A DNA stretch of 64,000 bases, from assembly GCF_003207955.1 (NCBI RefSeq), contig NZ_NOXG01000001.1:372001-436000 (forward strand). The letters are read 5' to 3'. Both the position numbers and the translations under genes were made by a program. How positions within the stretch are numbered: position 1 is the first letter of the stretch; each line of letters opens with the position of its first letter. Origin of the DNA: Novacetimonas pomaceti. GTDB lineage: Bacteria; Pseudomonadota; Alphaproteobacteria; Acetobacterales; Acetobacteraceae. Shown here piece after piece: positions 9,199-19,275 of the stretch. The notes beneath the pieces were generated by a model. It saw only the letters and a program-made list of their open reading frames with translations, had not been told where the DNA came from and searched no databases.

Positions 9199-10166
9199 GA
9201 CGGTTCATCCTTGCGCAGGGGGCGTCCGATACGCCTGATTTCCCATTCCAGCGTCACGCCGGTATGTTCGCGCACGCGTCTGCGCACGGTTTCGCCCAGT
9301 TCTTCCAGCTCCGCCGCCGTGGCGGTTCCCGTGTTGAGCAGGAAATTGCAGTGCTTTTCACTGACCTGCGCCCCGCCGATCGTCAGGCCCCGGCACCCGG
9401 CGGCATCAATCAGTTCCCATGCCTTGCGGTCTGACGTGGCAGGGTCGGGATTGCGGAAGGTCGATCCCCCCGTGCGCGCCCGCACGGGCTGCGCCGCCTC
9501 CCGCGCCGCGCGGATCTGCGCGATGCGTTCGCGGATGACCGGCATGGCGGAGGGCTGGCCACACAGGCGCGCGCGCATGACCACGGCGCCCTGCGGCACG
9601 AGGGCATGGCGATAGCTGAATTTCAGCGCCCCTCCAGGCAGGCGCAGCGGCTCGCCATCGCGGGTGACGATTTCCACCCAGTCGAGGATGGTGGAAATGT
9701 CGGAGCCATAGGCCCCGGCATTCATGGAGACCGCGCCCCCCACCGCGCCGGGAATGCCCGCCAGGAATTCCATCCCCGACAGGCCGCATGTCGCGGCATG
9801 TTCCGCCACCGTCATGTCGAGGCACGCCGCCCCGGCGATCAGGCCGTTGCCGTCATGGGCGATCTCGGAAAAACCGCGCCCGAGGCGGATGACCACGCCG
9901 TCAATCCCGCCATCGCGGATGATGGTGTTCGAACACGCCCCAAGGACACGCACCGGCACCTCCAGCGGGATGTGGCGCAGCGCCAGCGCAAGGTCGCGCG
10001 CGTCCGCGGGCTGCACCAGCAGTTCCGCCTTTCCGCCCACGCGGAACCACGTGCGCGGGCCAAGGGGGGCGTCGGGCGTCAGGCGGCCACGGAAATCGGC
10101 CAGCGCGCGGACCAGATCCTCGCGCCATTGCACGACGGTGGGGGAATATGCCGCAGCCTGTGTCAT
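9195..10166 (-). CDS. murB: UDP-N-acetylenolpyruvoylglucosamine reductase MurB
   Basis: 323 residues from the ATG at 10166, whose A is shared with the murC stop (TGATG). The open frame extends further upstream inside murC but without family similarity. MurB is the FAD enzyme that reduces the enolpyruvyl group to make UDP-MurNAc. Motifs: GPRTWFRVGGKAELLVQP, VRVLGACSNTIIRDGGIDG for FAD binding, then the IPGAVGGAVSMNAGAYG loop. A catalytic serine is expected in RARTGGSTFRNP and the glutamate in SEKHCNFLLNTG. The final 25 residues are basic. Confidence 0.96.
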   Translation of the reverse strand: MTQAAAYSPTVVQWREDLVRALADFRGRLTPDAPLGPRTWFRVGGKAELLVQPADARDLALALRHIPLEVPVRVLGACSNTIIRDGGIDGVVIRLGRGFSEIAHDGNGLIAGAACLDMTVAEHAATCGLSGMEFLAGIPGAVGGAVSMNAGAYGSDISTILDWVEIVTRDGEPLRLPGGALKFSYRHALVPQGAVVMRARLCGQPSAMPVIRERIAQIRAAREAAQPVRARTGGSTFRNPDPATSDRKAWELIDAAGCRGLTIGGAQVSEKHCNFLLNTGTATAAELEELGETVRRRVREHTGVTLEWEIRRIGRPLRKDEPS

Positions 10167-11611
10167 CACGCCGCGTCTTCCCCCTTGTGCGCCGGGGCGG
10201 AGGAGGACTGCAGTTCCGCAAGCTGTCCCGGCAGCGCCTGCGCCCAGTTGGTGATGCTGCCCGCGCCAAGGCACACGACAAAGTCGCCCGGCCGGGCGAT
10301 GGCGTTGATCATTTCCGCCAGATGTTCCGGCCCCGGCAGGGGAACGACGGAACGGTGCCCGCGTTCGCGCAGCCCCTCGACCAGCGCGTCGCGGTCCATG
10401 CCCTCGATCGGCTGTTCGCCCGCGGCATAGACATCGGCGATGATGACGGTGCCGGCATCGTTCATGCAGGTGCAGAATTCGTTGAACAGGCTCTGCAGCC
10501 GTGAATAGCGGTGCGGCTGCATCACCGCGATGACATTGTTCGCCCCCGCCTGGCGCGCGGCCTTCAGCACGGCGGCGATTTCGACGGGATGGTGGCCGTA
10601 ATCGTCGATGACGGTGATGCCCCCCGTTTCCCCCGTGCGGGTAAAGCGGCGTTTCACCCCCTTGAACGAGGCAAAGGCGGAGCGGATGGTCGCGTCGTTG
10701 ATTTCCATCTCAATGCCGACCGCGATGGCCGCCAGCGCGTTCTGGACGTTGTGGTGGCCCAGCATCGGCAGGCGGAACGGCCCGGCGCGGCGCGAACGGT
10801 TGCGGTTGCGGTCGGTCACCACGACCTCGAACGTAGCCCCCAGCTTGTCGGTGATGACCTTTTCCGCGCGGATGTCGGCCTGCGGGGAAAAGCCATAGGT
10901 GATGATCCGGTGGTCCGACAGGCGGGGGATCATCTGCTGGACGGCGGGATGGTCGATGCACAGCACCGCGAAGCCATAGAACGGGATGTTGGAGACGAAC
11001 TGGTCATACGCCGCCTGCATCGCCTCCGCCGTGCCCCAGTGGTCCAGATGTTCGGGGTCCATGTTGGTCACGACCGTGATGACCGAGGGCAGGCGCAGGA
11101 AGGAGCCGTCGCTTTCGTCCGCTTCGACCACCATCCAGTCGCCCGACCCCATGCGCGTGTTGGTGCCATAGGCCTCGATGATGCCGCCATTGATGACGGT
11201 GGGATCCAGCTTCGCCGCTTCCAGCACGGCGGCGACCAGGCTGGTCGTCGTCGTCTTGCCATGCGTGCCGCCCACCGCCACGGACCAGCGCAGGCGCATC
11301 AGTTCCGCCAGCATTTCCGCCCGGCGGACCACCGGGATCAGGCGCGCGCGCGCGGCCAGCACTTCGGGATTGTCGCGCCGCACGGCGGTGGAGGTCACGA
11401 CGACCTGCGCCGCGCCAAGGTTGGCGGCGTCATGGCCGATCGTCACGGGAATGCCCGCCGCGCGCAGGCGCGCGACATTGGCGCTTTCAGCAATGTCCGA
11501 TCCCTGTACCGCATAGCCCAGCATGTGCAGCACTTCGGCAATGCCGGACATGCCGATGCCGCCGATGCCGACAAAGTGGATGGTGCCAATGGAAAGGGGC
11601 AGGGCTCTCAT
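10166..11611 (-). CDS. murC: UDP-N-acetylmuramate--L-alanine ligase MurC
   Basis: 481 residues. MurC adds the first residue, L-Ala, to UDP-MurNAc. The Rossmann start IHFVGIGGIGMSGIAEVLHM is followed by the Mur-ligase ATP loop AVGGTHGKTTTTSLVAAVLE, the EADESDGSFL acidic motif, and the C-terminal TVIDDYGHHPVEIAAVLKAAR motif. It lies between murG (32-bp gap) and murB (1-base overlap). Confidence 0.97.
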   Translation of the reverse strand: MRALPLSIGTIHFVGIGGIGMSGIAEVLHMLGYAVQGSDIAESANVARLRAAGIPVTIGHDAANLGAAQVVVTSTAVRRDNPEVLAARARLIPVVRRAEMLAELMRLRWSVAVGGTHGKTTTTSLVAAVLEAAKLDPTVINGGIIEAYGTNTRMGSGDWMVVEADESDGSFLRLPSVITVVTNMDPEHLDHWGTAEAMQAAYDQFVSNIPFYGFAVLCIDHPAVQQMIPRLSDHRIITYGFSPQADIRAEKVITDKLGATFEVVVTDRNRNRSRRAGPFRLPMLGHHNVQNALAAIAVGIEMEINDATIRSAFASFKGVKRRFTRTGETGGITVIDDYGHHPVEIAAVLKAARQAGANNVIAVMQPHRYSRLQSLFNEFCTCMNDAGTVIIADVYAAGEQPIEGMDRDALVEGLRERGHRSVVPLPGPEHLAEMINAIARPGDFVVCLGAGSITNWAQALPGQLAELQSSSAPAHKGEDAA

Positions 11612-11643
11612 TATGTATCAGTCTCCGTCTTCGCACTGCCGGA

Positions 11644-12759
11644 TTAGGCGGCACAGGCCATGTGATGCAAGCGTCCTTCTATCATGTCCGCCAGATGCGC
11701 GGCGGCGTCGGGCTGCCCGATGCCACGCGCGGCTGCCGCCGCGCGCGACAGGGCGTCGCGGTCGCCAAGAAGTTCCGTCAGTTGCGCGCCCAGTCGTTGG
11801 GGCGTCAGTTCGGCCTGCGGGATCATCCACGCAGCCCCCGCCTCGACCAGGGCGCGGGCGTTGGCGCTCTGTTCGTCGCTTGCGGCGATGGGCAGCGGCA
11901 CGAGAATCGCGGGGCGCCCCGCCACCGTGACCTCCGCCACCGACGACCCGCCCGCCCGGCCGATGACCAGGTGGGCGTCGCGCAGCAGTTCGGGCACGTT
12001 GTCGAGGAAGGGGGCGACCCGGGCGGGAATCCCGCTTTCGGCATAGGCGTCGCGCACGCGCTCCACGTCCTCGGCGCGGGCCTGCTGCGTCACCTCGATG
12101 CGCGCGCGCAACGCGGGCGGCAGTCCGGCCAGCGCGGCGGGGACGACATCGCTGAAAATCCGCGCACCCAGCGATCCGCCCCACACCAGCAGCCTGATCG
12201 TCCCGGTGGAGGGGGAATAGATCGCGTCATGCAGGGCGGCGATGTCGGGGCGCACCGGCATGCCCGTCAGGGTGACGGGCACGCCGCGCGGCAGTTTCGC
12301 CACGACGGGAAAGGACGTCGCGATCCCGCTGGCCCAGCGCGCGAGGAACGCGTTGGCCCGTCCCATCACCGCGTTGCCTTCATGCACGAAAATCAGCGGA
12401 CGCTCCCGCCCCATCAGGCGCGCGCCCAGCAGCGGCGGGACGGAGGGATATCCCCCGAACCCCACGACCGCGACCGGCCGCAGGCCACGCAGGATCGCGC
12501 GCGCGCGCCATGCCCCGTGGGCAAGGGCAAGGGCCGCGCGGGCCGCGCGCGTAATCCCGCGGCCCGCGATTCCCGCGCCGGGCAGCACGAACTGCGGCCG
12601 GCCGGCGAAAATGCCGCTCTGGCGCATCCCGGCGCGACGGTCGGTCATCAGCGCGACGTCGCGCCCGCGCCGGACCAGTTCGCAGGCCAGTGCCTCGGCG
12701 GGAAAGAAATGTCCCCCCGTGCCGCCAGCGGCGATGATGATGGGGCGCTGGGGGGTCAT
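11644..12759 (-). CDS. murG: Undecaprenyl-PP-MurNAc-pentapeptide GlcNAc transferase MurG
   Basis: 371 residues. This GT-B enzyme converts lipid I to lipid II on the cytoplasmic face of the inner membrane. The N-terminus has the glycine loop IIIAAGGTGGHFFPAEALA and the second domain has LLVWGGSLGARIFSDVVP. The UDP-sugar site contains LVIGRAGGSSVAEVTVAGRP, then AILVPLPIAASDEQSANA. The ATG overlaps the ftsW stop by 4 bases. Confidence 0.96.
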   Translation of the reverse strand: MTPQRPIIIAAGGTGGHFFPAEALACELVRRGRDVALMTDRRAGMRQSGIFAGRPQFVLPGAGIAGRGITRAARAALALAHGAWRARAILRGLRPVAVVGFGGYPSVPPLLGARLMGRERPLIFVHEGNAVMGRANAFLARWASGIATSFPVVAKLPRGVPVTLTGMPVRPDIAALHDAIYSPSTGTIRLLVWGGSLGARIFSDVVPAALAGLPPALRARIEVTQQARAEDVERVRDAYAESGIPARVAPFLDNVPELLRDAHLVIGRAGGSSVAEVTVAGRPAILVPLPIAASDEQSANARALVEAGAAWMIPQAELTPQRLGAQLTELLGDRDALSRAAAAARGIGQPDAAAHLADMIEGRLHHMACAA

Positions 12760-13919
12760 GTGCGGGATCTCCGGCTCAGGAACGCGGGAAAGGACTGGCT
12801 GAACTGGCTGTCGCCCACGCGGCTGCGCGTCAGGGCGAGCACCATGCCGATGGTCAGCGCAACCGACATGGCGGAGGAACCGCCATAGGAAATGAAGGGC
12901 AGGGTCATGCCCTTGGTGGGGATGAGGTGCAGCGTCGATCCCATGTTGACGAAGGCCTGCAGCCCGAAACCCGTCACCAGCCCGGTCGTCGCCACGACGA
13001 TGAAGGGATCGTTTTCATGCAGCAGCTTCAGCAGGGCGCGAATGACGATGACGCCAAAGACGCCGATGATGAACAGGCAGACGATCATGCCGAATTCCTC
13101 GCCCGCGACGGCAAAGACGAAATCGGCGTGCGCGTCGGGCAGCAGATCCTTGACCCGCCCTTCGCCCGGACCACGGCCCAGCAGCCCGCCATTGCCAAAG
13201 GCCCGTAGGGCGGTGTCGATCTGGTAATGGTCGCCCACCTCGGGATGGAGGAAACGTTCCACGCGCGAACGGACATGGGGAAAGACCGCATACGCGCCGA
13301 TGAAGGCCGCGACCATGCAGCCCACGCCGCCCGCCACCAGGAACAGGCTGAGCCCGTCGACGAAAAGCTGCGTGATGAAGACGGTCGTGATCACGCTGAG
13401 CATGCCGATGTCGGGCTGTGATTTCAGCAGCAGCAGCACGACCCCGAACAGGCCCAGCGCGATCAGCATGCCGGGGAAATACCGCCGCGTCTGGCGTTCC
13501 GTCAGCAGCCACGCGGTCACGACGGCGAAACAGGGCTTGAGGAATTCCGACGGCTGCACCGACATCATCGGCAGCGCGATCCAGCGTCGCGCGCCCTTGA
13601 TCTCGATCCCGTGGACCAGTGTCAGCGCCGTTGCCGCGATCCCCAGCACGAACCCGATGGCGGCCATGATCCTGACCGCGCGGATCGACAGCAGCGACGT
13701 GCCGATCACGATGCCCGCCGCCAGCAGGAGGAAGCAGACCTGCTTGAAGATGAACATATCGCGCGAGGCGCCGATGCGCACGGCCACCGCCGGGCTTGCG
13801 GCCAGCATGAGGATATAGCCAAACCCGATCAGGATGCCGACACAGATCAGCGTGACGCGATCGACGTTGCGCCACCATCGCGCCATGGGCGAGGTGTTGA
13901 TGCGTGATATGCCCGCCAT
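12756..13919 (-). CDS. ftsW: SEDS-family peptidoglycan polymerase FtsW
   Basis: 387 residues with about ten hydrophobic segments. FtsW polymerises glycan strands at the septum with its partner FtsI. SEDS signatures: KGARRWIALPMMSVQPSEF, the extracellular loop LPDAHADFVFAVAGEEFG, and LPFISYGGSSAMSVALTIGM near the C-terminus. The TAA of murD and this ATG share one base at 13919, and murG follows with a 4-base overlap. Confidence 0.96.
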   Translation of the reverse strand: MAGISRINTSPMARWWRNVDRVTLICVGILIGFGYILMLAASPAVAVRIGASRDMFIFKQVCFLLLAAGIVIGTSLLSIRAVRIMAAIGFVLGIAATALTLVHGIEIKGARRWIALPMMSVQPSEFLKPCFAVVTAWLLTERQTRRYFPGMLIALGLFGVVLLLLKSQPDIGMLSVITTVFITQLFVDGLSLFLVAGGVGCMVAAFIGAYAVFPHVRSRVERFLHPEVGDHYQIDTALRAFGNGGLLGRGPGEGRVKDLLPDAHADFVFAVAGEEFGMIVCLFIIGVFGVIVIRALLKLLHENDPFIVVATTGLVTGFGLQAFVNMGSTLHLIPTKGMTLPFISYGGSSAMSVALTIGMVLALTRSRVGDSQFSQSFPAFLSRRSRT

Positions 13920-15325
13920 TACCGCCTGGCCTGCCCGGCCGTGGCGTCAGTTTCCCCCGCCAGTGCGTGGACGAGTTCGGCAAAGCGGTGGCCACGCGCC
14001 TCGAACCCCGTGAACTGGTCAAAGCTGGCGCAGGCGGGCGACAGCAGGACCGTGGGGACATGTTCCGCGCGCGCGGCGGCAAGTGCGGCGGGCACGGCGC
14101 GTTCCATCGTTTCCGCCATGGTGAAGGCCACGCCATGCCGTTCCAGCGTGCGGGCCAGCTGCGGGGCGTCGCGCCCGATCAGGAACGCGTGGACCACATG
14201 GGCGAACAGGGGGGACAGGTCCTCGATCCCGCCGGCCTTGGCGACGCCGCCCGCGATCCAGATCATGCGGTCATGGCAGGACATGGCCCGCGCGGCGGCG
14301 TCGGCGTTCGTGGCCTTGCTGTCATCGATGAAGCGGATGCCGTCGATGGTGCCGATGGTCTTCTGCCGGTGGGGCAGCCCGTCGAATGACGCCAGCGCCG
14401 CGTCGGTCCCGGCGCGCGGGCATCCCAGCCACTGCGCGATCGCGACGGCCGCGGCCGCATTCTCGGCATTGTGCGTCCCGGGAAGGGAAGGGGCCTGCGA
14501 CAGGTCCGCGATCGCCCCCGCGCGGTCATGCAGGATGTGATTTTCGACCCATAGGTCGGGCGCATGCGCATCGCCCCCGATTTCCATGACGGGGATGCCA
14601 CGTTGCCGCAGGTCGGCGGCCAGTACGCCATGGCGCGGCACGGTGTTGCCGATCACGGCAAGGTCGCCCGTTCCCTGCCGGTCAAAGATATGGACCTTCG
14701 CGCGGCTGTACCCCTCCATGTCGCCATGCCGGTCCAGATGGTCCGGCGTCAGGTTCAGCAGGCAGGCCGCGTCGAAATGCTGGCTGCCCAGGCGTTCCAG
14801 CATGTAGGAAGACATTTCGAGCACATAGACGCCATTATCAGGCAATAATGGCAGCGATAGGGCCGCAGGGCCAAGGTTGCCGCCCTCCGCCACGGGGATG
14901 CCCGCATGGCGCAGCAGGTGGGCCAGCAGGACGGTGGTGGTGGATTTGCCGTTGGTGCCGGTGATCCCGACGAAACGCGCACGCGATCCCGCGCGCCGCA
15001 CCGCCTGGAACAGGAAGTCGGCGTCGGACAGGATGGGAACGCCCGCCGCGCGCGCCATGGCTGCGACCGGGTGGGGCGTGGGCAGGACATGGGGAATGCC
15101 GGGCGACATCACCAGCGCGTCAAACCCGGTCATGTCGGTAAAGGGGGCGAAGCTCAGCCCCGGTGTGGCAACCCCGCTGGCCGTGTCGGGGCGCGTGGTG
15201 TCGTCCCATGCCTGCACCCGCGCGCCCATGTGCGCCAGCGCGCGCGCCGCCGCCATGCCATTGCGCCCGAGGCCGAGGACACCAATGGTCTGTCCATCAA
15301 ACAGGTCCGCAGGAAATGAGGTCAT
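13919..15325 (-). CDS. murD: UDP-N-acetylmuramoyl-L-alanine--D-glutamate ligase MurD
   Basis: 468 residues from the ATG at 15325, which forms an ATGA overlap with the mraY stop; nine upstream codons in the same frame are ignored for that reason. MurD adds D-Glu. Motifs: TIGVLGLGRNGMAAARAL, the ATP loop VGITGTNGKSTTTVLLAHLL, NLTPDHLDRHGDMEGY, and the C-terminal RFIDDSKATNADAAARAM followed by the VLLSPACASFDQF motif typical of MurD. Confidence 0.96.
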   Translation of the reverse strand: MTSFPADLFDGQTIGVLGLGRNGMAAARALAHMGARVQAWDDTTRPDTASGVATPGLSFAPFTDMTGFDALVMSPGIPHVLPTPHPVAAMARAAGVPILSDADFLFQAVRRAGSRARFVGITGTNGKSTTTVLLAHLLRHAGIPVAEGGNLGPAALSLPLLPDNGVYVLEMSSYMLERLGSQHFDAACLLNLTPDHLDRHGDMEGYSRAKVHIFDRQGTGDLAVIGNTVPRHGVLAADLRQRGIPVMEIGGDAHAPDLWVENHILHDRAGAIADLSQAPSLPGTHNAENAAAAVAIAQWLGCPRAGTDAALASFDGLPHRQKTIGTIDGIRFIDDSKATNADAAARAMSCHDRMIWIAGGVAKAGGIEDLSPLFAHVVHAFLIGRDAPQLARTLERHGVAFTMAETMERAVPAALAAARAEHVPTVLLSPACASFDQFTGFEARGHRFAELVHALAGETDATAGQARR

Positions 15326-16413
15326 CGCAGTTTCAGGGTGGCAAGGCCACACAGTCCCAGCACAATGGAAACGATCCAGAACCGTATGACGATTTTTGAT
15401 TCAGGCCATCCTTTTTTCTCAAAGTGATGATGAAGGGGCGCCATAAGGAAGACCCGGCGGCCGGTGCGCTTGTACCAGAACACCTGGATGATGACCGACA
15501 GGGTCTCGATCACGAACAGGCCGCCCACGATGCACAGGACCAGTTCGTGCTTGACCGCGACCGCGACCGCCCCCAGCGCGCCGCCAAGGGCCAGCGATCC
15601 CGTGTCCCCCATGAAAACGGCGGCCGGCGGTGCGTTGAACCACAGGAAACCCAGCCCCGCGCCCACCAGCGCGGAACAGAAGATGCCCAGTTCGCCCGTT
15701 CCCGGCACGGCATGCAGCTGCAGGTAATCCGCGAAGATGTGATTGCCCACCAGATAGGAAATCAGCGCGAAGACAAGGGCGGCGATGGTGACCGGCACGA
15801 TCGCCAGCCCGTCCAGCCCGTCGGTGAAATTGACCGCATTGCCGAAGCCCGTGATCGTGATCATCGCGAACACGGGAAAGGCATATCCCAGCGGTAGCAG
15901 CAAGTCCTTGACGAAGGGGAAGGCAAGGTGGTTCGCCAGATCCGGCGGCATCAGGCTTTCAAGCCATATCCCCCCCAGCAGCGAGACCACGAATTCGCAC
16001 CCCAGCCGCATGCGCATCGACACGCCATCGGTATTGCGGCGCGACAGCTTGAGATAGTCATCGGCAAACCCCACCGCGCCAAAGGCCAGCGTGATCATCA
16101 TCACGGCCCAGACAAAGCCGTTCGTCAGGTCCGCCCACAGCAGGGTCGATCCCAGCAGCGACACAAGGATCAGCACCCCGCCCATCGTCGGCGTCCCCGC
16201 CTTTTCCACCAGGTGGCGTTCCGGCCCCAGGGCGCGGATGGGCTGTCCGCCGCGCTGGATGCGGCGCAGGCGCGCGATCAGCGGATTGCCAAGCGCCAGG
16301 CTGAGCATCAGCGCGGTCAGGCACGCCGCCCCCGCGCGGAACGTGATGTAGTGGAACAGGTTGAGGATCGAAATATGGCCCGCGGCATGACGCTGGAACA
16401 GGTCAAAAAGCAT
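15322..16413 (-). CDS. mraY: Phospho-N-acetylmuramoyl-pentapeptide transferase MraY
   Basis: 363 residues from the ATG at 16413 (one base shared with the murF stop). MraY is an integral membrane enzyme with about ten membrane segments that makes lipid I from UDP-MurNAc-pentapeptide and undecaprenyl phosphate. Diagnostic motifs: KAGTPTMGGVLIL, AVGFADDYLKLSRRNTDG, the catalytic aspartate segment NFTDGLDGLAIVP, and the loop LMAPLHHHFEKKGWPESK. The longer upstream reading frame, inside murF, has no MraY similarity. Confidence 0.97.
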   Translation of the reverse strand: MLFDLFQRHAAGHISILNLFHYITFRAGAACLTALMLSLALGNPLIARLRRIQRGGQPIRALGPERHLVEKAGTPTMGGVLILVSLLGSTLLWADLTNGFVWAVMMITLAFGAVGFADDYLKLSRRNTDGVSMRMRLGCEFVVSLLGGIWLESLMPPDLANHLAFPFVKDLLLPLGYAFPVFAMITITGFGNAVNFTDGLDGLAIVPVTIAALVFALISYLVGNHIFADYLQLHAVPGTGELGIFCSALVGAGLGFLWFNAPPAAVFMGDTGSLALGGALGAVAVAVKHELVLCIVGGLFVIETLSVIIQVFWYKRTGRRVFLMAPLHHHFEKKGWPESKIVIRFWIVSIVLGLCGLATLKLR

Positions 16414-17807
16414 TATGCCGCCCCCTGCACGTCGTGACGCAGGGTCTCGACAACCTGACGCATCCCCATCCCGAGGCTTCCCTTGACCAGGATGGCATCG
16501 CCCGCCCGCGCCGACGCGCGTACCTGCGGCGCAAGGGCTGCGGCATCGGGCGTCCACGCGCCACGGAGGGAGGGGGGCAGGAGGTCAAAAAGATATTTCA
16601 TGTTCGGGCCGCAACAGAAAACAAGGTCCGCATGCTCGCGGACGGCTGAAAGAAGGGATTCGTGCTGGTCGCGCGCAAAGACGCCAAGTTCGAGCATGTC
16701 GCCCAGCACGGCGATGCGCCGTTGCGCCGGGATCTGGCCCAGAACCTCCAGCGTCGCGCGGATCGATGCCACCGATGCATTATAGCTTTCGTCCAGCAGG
16801 CTGGCCGTCGCGTCAAGGATGGGGGTGATCGCGCCGCGTCCGGACCCCGGCAGGAAACCCACCAGCCCCTGTACCGCGCGGTCCATGTCGCCGCCTGCGG
16901 CACGCGTCGCCGCCAGCGCCGCCAGCGCGTTGCGCGCCATGTGACGCCCCGGCGCGTTCAGATGCACATCCCCTGACCATGCGTCGATATGCGCCTGAAA
17001 GTCGCAGCCATCGGGACGGGCCTGAAAACCATCCAGCCGCGCCGTGCTGTCGGGCCGCGTGCCCGCCATCCACAGCCGGGCGCCGACGCGACCGGCCTGC
17101 GCGACAAAAAGATCCAGCCCGATGGCATCATCCGGCACGATCGCCACGCCATCGCGGGGCAGGGCGGCGATCAGGGCGGATTTTTCCCGCGCGATGGCCT
17201 CCAGACTGCCCATGTGCCCCAGATGCGATCCGGCGATGGTCGTGATGACGGCGACATCCGGACGGACCATGGCGGCGAGGGGGGCGATTTCGCCGGGATT
17301 GTTCATCCCGATTTCACACACGCAGAACATGGCGGTGGCAGGCAGGCGCGCCAGCGTCAGCGGCACGCCCCAGTGGTTGTTGTACGACGCGACGGCGCAA
17401 TGCGTGGGACCGCATGCCCCCAGCGCATGACGCAGCATTTCCTTGGTCGTGGTCTTGCCCACGCTGCCGGTGACGGCGAGCATCCGGCCGCCAAAGCGGG
17501 CGCGCGCGAACGCCGCCATGGCGTTGAGCGCGCGCAGCGTGTCGTCCACCATCAGGATGCGCGGGTCGTCGGACCCGGTTTCGCGATGCGCGATGACGAC
17601 GGCCGCCCCTTTGTCCAGCGCGCGCGCGACATGCGCGTGGCCGTCCGAACGCTCCCCCACCAGCGCGACGAAGATGTCCCCGGCTTCGAGCGTGCGCGTG
17701 TCAATGGAAACGCCCGTGGCGTCAGGGGCGGGATTTCCATCGGATGCCGCGCGGAAATGACCGCCGGTGGCCGCAAGAAGTTCGGATCGGGTCCACAGGA
17801 CTGTCAT
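16413..17807 (-). CDS. murF: UDP-MurNAc-tripeptide--D-alanyl-D-alanine ligase MurF
   Basis: 464 residues. MurF completes the pentapeptide with the product of Ddl. The N-terminal substrate domain contains ATGVSIDTRTLEAGDIFVAL. The ATP loop is AVTGSVGKTTTKEMLRHAL, followed by EIGMNNPGEIAPLAAMVRPD and, near the C-terminus, AVLGDMLELGVFARDQHESL, all typical of MurF. It overlaps murE by 4 bases and mraY by one. Confidence 0.96.
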   Translation of the reverse strand: MTVLWTRSELLAATGGHFRAASDGNPAPDATGVSIDTRTLEAGDIFVALVGERSDGHAHVARALDKGAAVVIAHRETGSDDPRILMVDDTLRALNAMAAFARARFGGRMLAVTGSVGKTTTKEMLRHALGACGPTHCAVASYNNHWGVPLTLARLPATAMFCVCEIGMNNPGEIAPLAAMVRPDVAVITTIAGSHLGHMGSLEAIAREKSALIAALPRDGVAIVPDDAIGLDLFVAQAGRVGARLWMAGTRPDSTARLDGFQARPDGCDFQAHIDAWSGDVHLNAPGRHMARNALAALAATRAAGGDMDRAVQGLVGFLPGSGRGAITPILDATASLLDESYNASVASIRATLEVLGQIPAQRRIAVLGDMLELGVFARDQHESLLSAVREHADLVFCCGPNMKYLFDLLPPSLRGAWTPDAAALAPQVRASARAGDAILVKGSLGMGMRQVVETLRHDVQGAA

Positions 17808-19273
17808 GAATTGCCCGTCAGTTCGCGAATGATGGATACGTCGTCAAAGGGCAGGACGGTCGTGCCGATGATCTGTCCCTGTTCATGCCCCTTGCCCGCG
17901 ACAACCATCACGTCACAGGCCTTCAGCCGCGACAGCCCCTCGGCAATGGCCTGTCGCCGGCCACCGATATTGCTGGCCGCCGGGGCCGCGGCCATGATCT
18001 GCTGGCGGATGGTAGCTGCCTCCTCGCTACGGGGGTTGTCGTCGGTCACGATGACGTCGTCCGCAAGCCTTGCCGCGACACCTCCCATCAGGGGACGCTT
18101 GCCCCGGTCACGATCGCCGCCCGCGCCGAACACCGCGACCAGCCGGCCGGTCGCATGCGGGCGAAGCGACAGTAGGAGCCGTTCCAGCGCATCGGGCGTA
18201 TGGGCATAATCGACATAGATCGCAGCCCCGTTCGGCAGGGTGGCCGCGTGTTCCATGCGTCCGCGCACGCCCGTCAGGAAGGGCAGGCAGTCAAGGGCGG
18301 CGGTTATGTCCGCATCCTGCGGGCCGGACAGTGCTGCGGCAAGAAGCAGGTTGTCGACCTGGAACCGTCCCGGCAGGGGAATGGAAACCTCGCGCGTGGC
18401 GCCTCCATGTTCCAGCGTCAGGACCTGCCCCTCGGGACGCGGGAGCGCGCGCAGCAGGCGGATTGTGTCCCCGCGTTCGCCCACCAGCCGCAGTTGCAGG
18501 CCCCGTCGCGCCGCGATCGCGCGCAGGGCGTCCAGCGTCGCCGGGTCCATGTCTGCGTTCGCGGCCGCCAGCCCGCCATCGGGCAGCAGCGTGTCGAACA
18601 GGCGCAGCTTTGCCGTGCGATAGGCGTCGGTGCTGCCGTGGTAATCCAGATGGTCGCGCGTCAGGTTGCTGAACCCGGCGGCGGTGATGGGCACGCCGTC
18701 CAGACGGCGCTGCTCCAGCCCATGCGACGATGCCTCCATGGCGACGTCCGTCACGCCATGTTCCCCAAGCGCGCACAGCGTTTTCGCCACGGTGACGCTG
18801 TCCGGCGTGGTCAGGGAAGGGCCTGCGGGGACAGGGGCATCGGGGGAGACGATCCCCAGTGTCCCGATGCTTGCGGCCATGCGTCCTTCATGTCGCCAGA
18901 TCTGGCGCAGGAATTCGACGGTGCTGGTCTTGCCGTTCGTGCCTGTCACCGCGACGACGTGCCCGGGCATGACCGGCATGAGTGCTGCGGCCATCACGGC
19001 AAGCGCGTGGCGCGGGTCATGGGTCGCGATGCAGGCGATCCCGTGGCCTTCATACTGCGCGCAGGCGTTCGGCGTGGATACGAGGCCGCATGCCCCCTGC
19101 TGCAGGGCCTGCGCGATATAGGCGCGGCCATCGGCGCGGCTGCCGGGGAGGGCTGCGAAAATCATCCCCGGCCCGATCTGCCTGCTGTCGGCGGAAATGC
19201 CGGTAACGTCCGGGTCATGGCCGCCCGTGTCCGCCACCAGGCCCGCGCGGCGCAGCACTGTCGTAAGTTTCAT
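17804..19273 (-). CDS. murE: UDP-MurNAc-L-Ala-D-Glu--meso-diaminopimelate ligase MurE
   Basis: 489 residues. MurE adds the third residue of the stem peptide. The ATP loop is VAVTGTNGKTSTVEFLRQIW; NLTRDHLDYHGSTDAYRTAK follows. The C-terminal DDNPRSEE carries the DNPR signature of the meso-diaminopimelate-adding type, as opposed to the lysine type of Gram-positive cocci, so ordinary DAP-type Gram-negative peptidoglycan is predicted. It starts 2 bases after the ftsI stop. Confidence 0.96.
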   Translation of the reverse strand: MKLTTVLRRAGLVADTGGHDPDVTGISADSRQIGPGMIFAALPGSRADGRAYIAQALQQGACGLVSTPNACAQYEGHGIACIATHDPRHALAVMAAALMPVMPGHVVAVTGTNGKTSTVEFLRQIWRHEGRMAASIGTLGIVSPDAPVPAGPSLTTPDSVTVAKTLCALGEHGVTDVAMEASSHGLEQRRLDGVPITAAGFSNLTRDHLDYHGSTDAYRTAKLRLFDTLLPDGGLAAANADMDPATLDALRAIAARRGLQLRLVGERGDTIRLLRALPRPEGQVLTLEHGGATREVSIPLPGRFQVDNLLLAAALSGPQDADITAALDCLPFLTGVRGRMEHAATLPNGAAIYVDYAHTPDALERLLLSLRPHATGRLVAVFGAGGDRDRGKRPLMGGVAARLADDVIVTDDNPRSEEAATIRQQIMAAAPAASNIGGRRQAIAEGLSRLKACDVMVVAGKGHEQGQIIGTTVLPFDDVSIIRELTGNS

Positions 19274-19275
19274 CT

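Noticed and set aside
10167..10274. 36-codon upstream extension of murB
   Set aside because: Lies within murC in another frame; the ATG at 10166 overlaps the murC stop and gives the conserved murB start.
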